A DNA stretch of 64,000 nucleotides. Origin: Fagopyrum homotropicum. Taxonomy: Eukaryota; Streptophyta; Magnoliopsida; Caryophyllales; Polygonaceae. Below are positions 55,490-64,000 of this stretch, in pieces. The stretch spans positions 103,870,320 to 103,934,319 of the forward strand of contig BSWB01000003.1 in assembly GCA_033239125.1 (NCBI GenBank). Reading direction: 5' to 3'. Below the pieces are notes generated by a model, which was not told the origin of the DNA, did no database searches, and worked only from the letters and a program-made list of their open reading frames with translations. Each line of letters starts with the position of its first letter. The stretch's first letter is position 1. The translations under genes and the position numbers were made by a program.

Positions 55490-57373
55490 AGAACAATAGA
55501 AGAGTAGGATAACCGTTAATCTGCAAAGACGAAGCCGTTTTAGGGTACCTCTCGGCATCAAGCTTAGCAAACAACACGGGGCTACCAAGCTCCTTAAGTT
55601 GTAATACCCCAAGTTCCGGGAACTCGAAGCGTTACGGGTTAGGACCTCACAATGGGTCCCGAACCTCAGAGTAGCAACGACACAACAGATCTTACAACAA
55701 GGCACAGACAAATGAAAACCAACACTTAATATAAAACCAAAGGTTTAAACAAAGTGAAGCGTAAAGACTCGCAACCATGTTCAAAACAAAAGGGAAACAA
55801 CAACTGGAATTTAAACCCGATCCCATCCTATAATGTACGGGAACCCCGGCTGACCACACCGTCCGTATCACTCAGCAACACCTATATCTGCAAGGCATCT
55901 ACAACATCGGTATAAACCGTTAGCTAACATTCTAGATATCAGAAAGACAGTAAAGGCACAAACGCACATAAGGTAAAGTAAACACATAGCATGCTACACA
56001 CTCAGCCGATTATTATCTTTTATTACGTTATCTAATTACTAATTTAACTTATGGTTGTTACACAAGAATCGCTACGACCTCTCCTCCGTCCCCTTTCACC
56101 AATAAGAATAAAACGTATGCATGCTTCCGTCACCTATTGGACTGGTCGCAAGAGCACCTCCCAGTTTCCCCATTCTGAATTGGACAAGCGGTAACCGCCC
56201 GGTTATAATACACTTGGGCCAATTACGGGTATAAAGGTCAATCCTAATTCCGGTTATCAGTTATAATGATAAACAACAACACAACAAGTCAAAACAATCA
56301 AACTAATATACGAAACGAAGCTAAGTAAGTCCAAGGGACTTACCTCACTCGAAGGTAACTCAAAGCTTAGCAAATAACTCAGATAACCTCAAGAAAGAAG
56401 AACGGAAAGCCTGTTTACACAAGGCAACACGAATCAGGAACCGAAGATTGCTAGAAGTCTACAACTTCTAGTCTCCATGATTTCTAAGAGATCTCCACAA
56501 GGTAGGGTCACAAACCCTATTCTTACAAATTACCAAGGGTCAATAACATCCAGAAGAGTCAAGGAAAGGGACGAGGAAAGCAAGGGAGGAAGCAGCTCAC
56601 CAAAGAACGGAGATACTGTAGAGAAACCGCAGGGGCTGCAAGACAGAGGCGTGGGGGTGGCAAAACACACAGCCGCGGGGAGGTAATGTGTAGCCGCGGG
56701 GCGGTGCACTGACAATAATGACTGTCGGGATTCTTGTGAGAACAACTCACAGAATAGGGCAAAGCTTGCTTCTACCAGCACACACGCACGTCACAGCTCA
56801 ACCAAGGGAGCTTGTGAATAGCAGCATATCAACAATGGGAAGGCCAATAAGAATCAAGGTTCAAACTTGATTCATGGAGAAGAAGAAAAGGAAGAACGAA
56901 AGGATGAAATGAAACAGAAGGAGAATGACATGCATCAAATCATAAACGTGATGAAGAACAAGGGAGGAAGAACTTACACGTTCAACAAGATCACATGAAG
57001 CAAGGGCAACGGTTGCAACACTCAAGGGTAGAGAAAATGTATGCAAGAAACGCAAAAAAGATGGGAAAGAAGGGGATTTATAGGAACGGGTTAAAAAGAT
57101 AGAAGGAATGACGTTCTAGGGTTAGAAAAAGATAAAGAAGCCGGCTCATAAGATAGAAGATCGTATCTTCTATCTATGTAAGGAAGATAAAATGAACAAA
57201 AATAAATCGGGCGCGATCAGTGGCAAATCCGCAGGGGAGGATTTTCCCTGCCGCAGGAGCGGTGACAACCTAGGCTTGCCGCTGGGGCGGCCTTCTTCAC
57301 CGCGGGGGCGGTGAAGAAGGCGAAGACTGGGATCTTACATAAGCCGACTAGCAGCATCGGCGAAGTGAGGCAT
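55490..57373 (-). pseudogene. PDI-like thioredoxin-domain exon fragment, split by solo LTR K
   Basis: Reading the minus strand from 57373 and skipping K (55600-57339) gives a continuous frame with EIMPHFADAASRLKELGS, then VLFAKLDAERYPKTASSLQ and INGYPTLLLF. This closely resembles the segment after the CxxC site in plant PDI-like proteins of the PDIL1-5/1-6 type. Only about 50 codons are recognisable. No PWC motif lies upstream and the text after LLLF diverges, so it is a gene relic or captured exon. In plants these proteins act as ER thiol-disulfide folding enzymes; this copy is not functional. Confidence 0.6.
55600..57339 (-). repeat. Tekay-type solo LTR K
   Basis: The plus-strand ends are TGTAATACCCCAAG and GGGATCTTACA. 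The flanks TAAGT (55595-55599) and TAAGC (57340-57344) form a duplication with one mismatch, and the interrupted exon reads through when K is removed. There is no internal region. On the minus strand a CCGCAGG / GCCGCTGGGGCGG motif group (57215-57320) precedes a TATAAA box (plus-strand GGGGATTTATAGG, about 57072-57084). A second motif group lies at 56626-56712. Confidence 0.82.
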
Positions 57374-57544
57374 AATTTCGGTGCTTATGCTATTCATCAT
57401 TTGTAGAAGGATATGAAGATCTGTCAACAAATATTCTTCAGCTCACAGTGCTCTTATGCTATTCAAAAGGAAGCAATGGTTAAAAATCAACAGTAGCAGC
57501 AAGTTATTGTTTCATTTAAAATGAATCTTACCCAAATGCAGAAC
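57374..57544. other. Host sequence between K and J
   Basis: Probably intron or degraded flank of the PDI-like relic. A 17-base near repeat (GTGCTTATGCTATTCA and GTGCTCTTATGCTATTCA) lies within it. Its last five bases, AGAAC, are the target duplication of J. Confidence 0.5.
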
Positions 57545-58198
57545 TGTAACACCCCAAATCCGAAGGACTCGGGATGCTACGGGCTAGGACTTCACAATGG
57601 GTCCCGACTCTTAACTTGACAACAACCTCACCAAACCTTACAACATGGCATAAATAAAAATGTAAATGAACAAGTTTTTAATGCATGAAGAATATCCGAA
57701 ATACAACCGAAAACAATTTCACCCGAGTTCTCAAATCCAAAACAACATGACAACGTCTCAAGATAACAAATAAAGATAAACCGACCCCGTTCTATAATGT
57801 ACGGAACCCCGGTTGCTCACTACCGTCGAATCACTCGACCGCCTCCCTCACTTGCAAAGCATCTACAAAGCGGTATAATACCGTTAGCTAACAATTTTAT
57901 GCATTAATATAAAGGTAAAGGCACACAAACACATAACATACACATTCAATATGCAACACTCAAGTCCGTTTATTATCTTTATTTAAGTCATAACCTTTAC
58001 TAATGATACTTATTTTGTGACACGAGGGATTCTCAAACCTCGCCTTTGCCCCCGTTTACCAACAAGGAATGGTAGTAATACATCTAACCGTCTACCTGCC
58101 TGGCCTAGTCACAGAGAACCTCCTAGCTCTCGCAAGAGTTGGGTAGTGATTTCACCGCCCGTTAACATCCTCACAAGAACAACATCATGCTAGTCAAC
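57545..58198 (-). repeat. Truncated 3' LTR of J
   Basis: It starts (plus strand) TGTAACACCCCAAATCC and follows the 5' LTR until about 58164. It then jumps to ATCCTCACAAGAACAAC, which lies some 300 bases further in the other LTR, and then to RNase H. About 1.3 kb of LTR is gone. Confidence 0.78.
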
Positions 58199-59990
58199 TA
58201 CTAAGGGCATCGACGACCACGTTCGCCTTTCCCGGGTGATACAGGATCTCCAAGTCGAAGTCCTTAATCAATTCCAACCATCTCCTCTGGCGGTTATTCA
58301 ACTCTCGCTTAGTGAGTATGTACTTCAGACTCTTATGATCTATGAAGATCTGACAAGTGGCCCCATAGAGATAATGTCGTCAGATATTGAATCACTACGG
58401 CTAGCTCAGGGTCGTGGGTCGGGTAATTCTCCTCGTACGTCTTCAACTGTCCAGACGCATAAGCAATGACCCTACCCCTTTGCATAAGAACGCATCTCAA
58501 GCCTACCTTGGATGCATCACTTTAAACGACGAAGTCCTCAATACCCTCTAGCTGCACTAACACAATAGCGGAAGTCAACCTCCTCTTCAACTCCTCAAAA
58601 CTCCGATGGCAGGGCTCGGACCATGTAAACCTTATGGACTTTCTCAGCAAGGAAGTGAGTGGCCTAGAAATCACGAAAAAACCCTTCACGAACCTACTGT
58701 AGTACCCTACCAGGCCTAGAAAGTTCTGCACCTCCTCGACCGTCCTGGGGAGCGGCCATGAAGCAACTGACTATATCTTCGTTGGGTCTACCTTGACACC
58801 CTCGGCGGAGACAATGTGACCAAGAAAGGCCACCTCTGGCATCCAGAACTCACACTTAGAGAGCTTAGCATAAAGCTCTTTCTCATGTTAGACTCGCAGC
58901 ACTGTCCTTAAGTGTCCTGCATGCTCCTCCCTACTACGAGAGTATACTAGGATGTCGTCGATGAAGACCACTACAAACTGGTCCAAGAAGTTGATGAAGA
59001 TGTCTTTCATCAACTCCATGAAGATGGCGGGAGCATTCGTGAGCTCGAATGGCATCACGACAACTCATAATGATCATATCAAGTTCGAAATGCCGTCTTC
59101 GGCACATCCTCCTCTCTCACCCTCAACTAGTGATACCCTGACCTCAAGTCGATACGTGAAAACACGGTGGTGCCCTGTAACTGGTCAAGCAGATCATCGA
59201 TGCGTGGTAATGGATACTTGTTCTTGATAGTGACTTTGTTCAGCTCCCGGTAGTCGATACAAAGTCTCATCAATCCGTCCTTCTTCTTGACGAAGAGGGT
59301 TGGTGCCCCCCAAGGAGACACACTGGGGCGGATGACTCCCCTCTCTTCTAGCTCCTCGAGCTGCTTCTTCAACTCGAGCATCTCAACCGGCGCCATGCGG
59401 TATGGGGCATTGGAGATCGGCCTCGTGTCGGGCTCCAACCCAATCCCAAAGTCTACGCTCCTCTGTGGAGGTAGCCTAGGTGGTTCACCAAAGACATCCT
59501 CAAACTCACAAGCTATGAGGGTCTCTGCTAAGGATGGCCTCGTCTCTTCCTTCGTGGAATAACACCAGAAGGCCTCGCATCCCTGTCCGATAAGTCTCAC
59601 GGCTCGGACAACGCTGATGACTATACCGATCTTTCCAAGATCACATCCTCGGAAAATCTCATCCTGGCCAGCCTTTGTGGTGACCGTCACTGTCCTCCTA
59701 CTGATGTCCAAAACAGCTCGATGGCGGTCCTTCCAGTCCATCCCTAATATGGCTTCTTCATGCACTAGGTGCATGACGTAAAAGTCGGCTAGCCAGTCAC
59801 GGTTTCCCAAGCGGATGGGGCAACTGTGGACCTCTCGAGTACCACAAACCATACCCCCGTCGGGTAACCCTATAAGGAAGGGTTTCCCCTCTACTGTATC
59901 TAAGGCCAACCTATCTATGCAATCATCAGAAATGAAAGAGTGCATCGCACCCGTATCAAAAAGTACTCTGACCGTAATGCCATGAATCAT
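58199..59990 (-). pseudogene. pol: Protease, reverse transcriptase and RNase H of J
   Basis: An open stretch from 59990 to 59127 has the protease site VLFDTGAMHSFI, the ILGMDWKDRHRAVLDI segment and the RT start (PYRMAPVEMLELKKQLEELE, DYRELNKVTIKNKYPLPRID, VFSRIDLRSGYH). Beyond that it is broken. The FIDDILVYSR box (about 58930-58970), the RT thumb (LGLVGYYSRFVKGFFVISRP, 58522-58731) and RNase H pieces follow. It ends at KANVVVDAL where the LTR begins. This is the mirror image of the E pol at 5944-7260. Confidence 0.85.
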
Positions 59991-60000
59991 AATAGTACTT

Positions 60001-61470
60001 GTGACTGCGGCACTATTGGCTCAACCGCACTCCTCAACTCGAAGCGCTGAAATGGGTGCCTCTTGTCTTTGTGGTTCCTCCACCATGTCCTTTACCTCTA
60101 CCTAGAACCTGAGCAAAACCTTGAGAATAAGCAAGGCCGGGGGCTCGTTGCTGCTGACCCCGAGCCTGATACTGAGGCGGCCTCTGCCCACCTCCTGAAG
60201 TGCAAGCAGGCAAAGACCCCTGCTACGACGTTACCTTTCCCTGTCGGCAGAAGGTAGCTCTATGGCCCAACTGGCCGCAAGTAAAGCAAGTCACTGGTGG
60301 CTTCCTATACTCAGTCTTAATATGGCCATACTCTCCACAACCATAATACTAACGTCCCCTAGCAGATGTCGGTGGGGCAAACTGATAGCTAGGGCGTCCC
60401 TGAAACTGACCACAACTATGACTTGAGGCTCCAACTTCTACACTGCCTAGTCCCGTCCTCTACCTCTTATCCGGCCCTCCGGACTGAGCGGGACCCGGTT
60501 GGCTCCTCTCATATGCTGAAGGTTGGTCCCAGTAATCTGCCAAGGAATCACAGCGAAATCTTGATAGATAGGAGCGCAGGTAGTCTCCCTCAATCTCTGG
60601 GAGAACAGGTATATGTGTTGGTCCACTAGTAGTGGGACGGGACCTACCAGTGACAACTCCTCCCAAAACCTCTTGATCGTCTCGGCTATCGGGACATCCT
60701 CAAATCCCGCCTCTAAAAAATCTTGCACTTTGTCTCTCTTCAACGAGGTAGGGCAAAAAGTCTCCCGAACTAGGCTCAACAACTACGCGAAACTGATTAC
60801 TCCACTCCAAATAGTCCTCCACCAAAATTGTGTTTGATCCCTAAATAAGGTCTGAATTAACTCCACCTTACGACCCTTAGGGCAACGGATTGCCTCCAGT
60901 GTGGACAGTACGTGGCTTATCCAATGTTCCACCTCTAGTCCCAAATTCTTGTCAAACGTGGGTACACGCTACTAGTTGAACGTCTTCAACCAACAGTTTG
61001 GCCTCGGCGCCCTCAGCTCGTCTCTCACTTTGTCGCTCTCGGCCACTCTCACCGGTGCAGTTACTACTGGTGGAACTACCATCTGAGTCAGCCTCTGCAA
61101 AACATATGCCGACCTAGCTGGTACCGGCGGTGTTGGGGGTGGTGCTCCGATCCTAAATGCCTCATCCACTCGTTGGATGTACTCTCGGTACTCTAATGCT
61201 CCGATCGATACTCGGCCCGAATCTGCTGACCTTGACCTCTGTGCTCCGGACCTAGCAGCGGTCTCATCCCTAACCTCAGGGATAATGCTCTCAGCCACCT
61301 CCTCAGGAGGGACATTCGCAGATGGTGGGACCACAATGGGGCACGTCCCTGACCTCGGGCTCCTGGAGGCCTACCCACATGTACCCATCTCGGAGCTCTT
61401 GGAGGAAGGCGAGGTCTACCCCCTCCCCGCCCCACGCATGTTGTCGCTCTCGTGTGTGTCATCTGATAAA
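60001..61470 (-). pseudogene. gag: Gag of J, decayed
   Basis: Minus-strand pieces include ALEYREYIQRVDEAFRIG (about 61140-61200), VRETFCPTSLKRDKVQDFLE (60720-60780) and a CCHC zinc knuckle CFTCGQLGHRATFC at about 60240-60290. Frameshifts separate them. Gag of Tekay elements normally ends with one such knuckle. Confidence 0.75.
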
Positions 61471-61784
61471 GATGGAATGGATGTGTAAGAGTATGCTATC
61501 GTTAAGAGGATATAACAATTCTAACAAACGGCTGATACTACTAGAAGGTTCAATACTTAACTACAATACATATACAACTTTAAAATCCAATAAACTATCT
61601 TGTCAAGATCTGCGGAGGTAGTGGTGGTCCCGTACATTCTATCCCAGCCCGACTATGCTCATGGTTTGAAAACGAAATTTGTTTTGAAAATTCAGAACCC
61701 TTGTGGGTTCAGTTTATTTGTCTATTTGGCCTTTTAGAAGATTGCGAGTGACATTGTTGTCACCCTAGAGCTTTGATACCATAT
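61471..61784 (-). other. Leader and primer-binding site of J
   Basis: The plus-strand GCTTTGATACCA at 61770-61781 is the reverse complement of TGGTATCAAAGC, the tRNA-iMet PBS typical of chromoviruses. The leader matches 47590-47881 of I. Confidence 0.8.
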
Positions 61785-63761
61785 TGTAACAACCCAAATC
61801 CGAAGGACTTGGGATGCTACGGGTTAGGACCTCACAATGGGTTCCGATCCTTAGCATGACAACAACCTCACCGGACCTTATATCATGGCACAAATAAAAA
61901 GGCAAATGAACAAGTTTTTAATGCATGAAGAATATCCGAAATACAACCGAAAACAACTCTAGTCGGGTTCTCAAATCCAAAACAACATGACAACGTCTCA
62001 AGATAACAAATAAAGATAAACCGATCCCGTCCTATAATGTACGGAACCCCGGTTGCTCACTACCGCCGGATCACTCGACCGCCTCCCTAACTTGCAAGGC
62101 ATCTGTAGTATAATACCATTAGCTAACATTCTATGCATTAATATAAAGGTAAAGGCACACAAACACATAACATACACATTCAACATGCAACACTCAAGTC
62201 CGTTTATTATCTTTATTTAAGTCATAAACTTTACTAATGATACTTATTTTGTTACACGAGGGATTCTCAAACCTCGCCTCTATCCCCGTTTACCAGTAAG
62301 GAATGGTAGTAATGCATCTGACCGTTTACCGGCCTAGGCTAGTCGCAGAGAACCTCCTAGCTCTCACAAAAGCTAGGCAGTGATGTCACCGCCCATTATC
62401 ATACACTTAGGAAAATTACGTAATATATAGGTCGTCCTATTCCGGTTTCGTTGTTAAATATAACTAACACACCCACCAAAACACAATATGCTAATACAAG
62501 GAAATCAGCTAAGTAAGTCCGTGGACTTACCGGTCTCAAAGCGAAACCCGATCGAACTCTCTCAACCTCCCGTGGAAAAACACGCAACGCTTGTTCAACA
62601 CAAGGCATACGGATCAAATAACACTCTAGTCAACTAGAAGTCTTTAGACTTCTAGGCTCAACATCCTCACAAGAACAACAACTCAAGATAGATCAATATT
62701 ATAGCCAACTAGAAGTCCTTAGACTTCTAGTGCTCACAATCCTCACAACTACTAAACACACAACATATATGATCGCTCTCAGTCCACTGCCTCAAAGGCT
62801 TCCAACATAACAACTCAGTCCAAAACCGATATCCTCAAAGATCTTAAGAGATCATGCCATAATATCATAACCAACATACCCTCAACTCTCACAAGATAAC
62901 CCTAAGGATCAAGCCACTACTTGGCATTCCTTATCAACTATGTTAAGTCAGCCTAGCATGCTACTAAGATGGATCAAGATCAAGGAAGCTTTAAGGACAG
63001 AAGGAAACAAGAGATCGGAAACTCGCTGTTGCATGAACCACCCCTGCGCCTCCCAGTCGCCGCCCCTGCTATGGTTAGACACCTCCCCTACGCTTCCCAA
63101 GATCCGCCCCCGCGGCTGTAGTCTAAAAACATCGACTCTTCGGTTCTTCGATTGTGCAGCAGCCTTCCTAGTTCTTCATTTGATGTTGTGAACGCCTCCT
63201 AGCCTCCAACATAAGATCCTAACCCTTGTCCACGGTCTAAGTATGCCATCAACACAATCAAAACACAAGAGGAGCCTCCTTTAGGTGGATCCATGGATTC
63301 TTATCATTCAAGGAAGCAAGAAGAAGAAGGACGAAGAAGGAAGGAAGGGGGAGGAAGGAGCTTACCATGGAGCATATCTCTACAGTCCCGAACTTTGTGT
63401 GACAACCTCAAGAGAAGAGAGAAGCAAAAGGTGGAGAATAGCGTGAAAGAGATGAATGAGAAGAAGGGTGAGAGGAGAAGTAACGTGAAAAGAAATGAGA
63501 GGAGGGAGTTAGGCTGCATAAAAGGAAGGGATGTCAAGGCACAACAACCATGAATCACTCCTCTCATAAAGAGGACGAAATTAAAAGGGTTAGAAGTTGA
63601 AAGGTTGTACGGAAAAGGCACATAACTCTCGCTCTAACGTGCCACCGTCCCCGCGGGACGTCCAAGCCGTGGGTGCGGGCCTTCTAAGCCTCAAGGGCGG
63701 TAGCCCTTGCTCAAGGCTTCTAACGCATCTCGTAAATGAAACTAAAATTCCGGGCGTTACA
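61785..63761 (-). repeat. 5' LTR of J
   Basis: 1,977 bases, with plus-strand ends TGTAACAACCC and CCGGGCGTTACA. CCGCCCCTGC-type motifs occur at 63040-63118 and 63640-63700. The purine-rich stretch at 63300-63520 gives spurious charged ORFs. No gene is seen. Confidence 0.88.
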
Positions 63762-63766
63762 AGAAC

Positions 63767-64000
63767 GAAATCACAAGTACTTAAGCAAGAAAGGATTCAA
63801 CACGATAAGATTATGATTTAATCATGCACATTATTTATACAATTAGAATCCAAGTCGTGTACTAATTACTATCTCTAATTACCAAACGATATCAGACTAA
63901 CAGACAGTTGCAGGGTAGTATAGTATCCTAATAGAAAGTCATGTTAAAAATAAATTTCATAGGACACACTTTGTGGCAAGTTTTATAACAGCACATTTGG
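63767..64000. other. Flanking sequence right of J
   Basis: AT-rich sequence, continuous with 57540 if J is removed. It may be part of the intron or flank of the PDI-like relic. No exon was recognised. Confidence 0.4.

Larger units (their letters stand above)
57545..63761 (-). mobile_element. Tekay-type chromovirus J with internal deletions
   Basis: A perfect 5-base duplication, AGAAC, at 57540-57544 and 63762-63766 flanks it. On the minus strand the order is 5' LTR (61785-63761), tRNA-iMet PBS, leader, gag, protease, RT, partial RNase H, then directly a truncated 3' LTR. Integrase, chromodomain and most of the 3' LTR are missing. It belongs to the same lineage as E, I and K. Confidence 0.9.

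Noticed and set aside
63293..63621. Charged ORFs on both strands in the LTR of J
   Set aside because: They come from a purine-rich stretch inside an LTR.

Overview
This window is transposon-dominated nuclear DNA from a flowering plant. The LTR retrotransposons are Athila-type and Tekay/Del-type Ty3/gypsy elements. Their primer-binding sites match plant tRNA-Asp (TGGCGCCGTTGCCGGGGA) and tRNA-iMet (TGGTATCAAAGC). Target duplications, MULE-like and TA-flanked MITE-like elements, long (TA)n arrays and a decayed plant PDI-like exon also fit a plant. The species cannot be fixed from the sequence. No intact cellular gene, tRNA, rRNA or CRISPR array was found.

The left 47 kb is a nest of insertions. 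The oldest resident is Athila-type element D: pol at 24653-26457 and 41569-41860, ORF3 at 42801-44329, a 3' LTR from about 45595. A Tekay chromovirus (E) sits in its RT; the part in the window is 5944-9491 plus 22829-24652. E was hit by Athila element A (1-5943, 3' half only) and by F (9492-22828), a pol-less Athila-type element. F was hit in turn by G (12992-19261, minus strand), another pol-less element with a perfect 5-bp target duplication. D's integrase was also hit by H, a minus-strand solo LTR with a perfect 5-bp duplication. H was later split by the nearly complete Athila element B (26474-39765), whose two LTRs differ at only about twenty sites by eye.

The right 17 kb holds a Tekay LTR with leader (I, 47590-50011, minus), a MITE-like element between two (TA)n arrays (N, 51009-52211), a MULE-like element with a perfect 9-bp duplication (L, 52374-54322) and an inverted partial copy of it (O). 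It also holds a PDI-like exon fragment split by a Tekay solo LTR (K, 55600-57339) and a deleted Tekay element with a perfect 5-bp duplication (J, 57545-63761, minus).

The most striking signal is not a gene. A, B, G and H carry nested palindromes built on CCACGGCCGTGG, in the LTR upstream of the TATA box and in several cases again in the LTR leader. A and B also carry them upstream of an internal TATA box that precedes the third ORF, and around that ORF's start. D has the same architecture at the same places, with the half-site changed throughout to AAAATCGRCC. The Athila-type F and the Tekay elements E, I, J and K instead share CCGCCCCTGCGG. Half-sites therefore look homogeneous within an element, switch between elements, and do not follow lineage. 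That is what a sequence-specific recognition system would leave behind. The Athila-type elements also share a hairpin after integrase, a conserved non-coding block in the 3' region, and a second polypurine-tract-like motif after ORF3.
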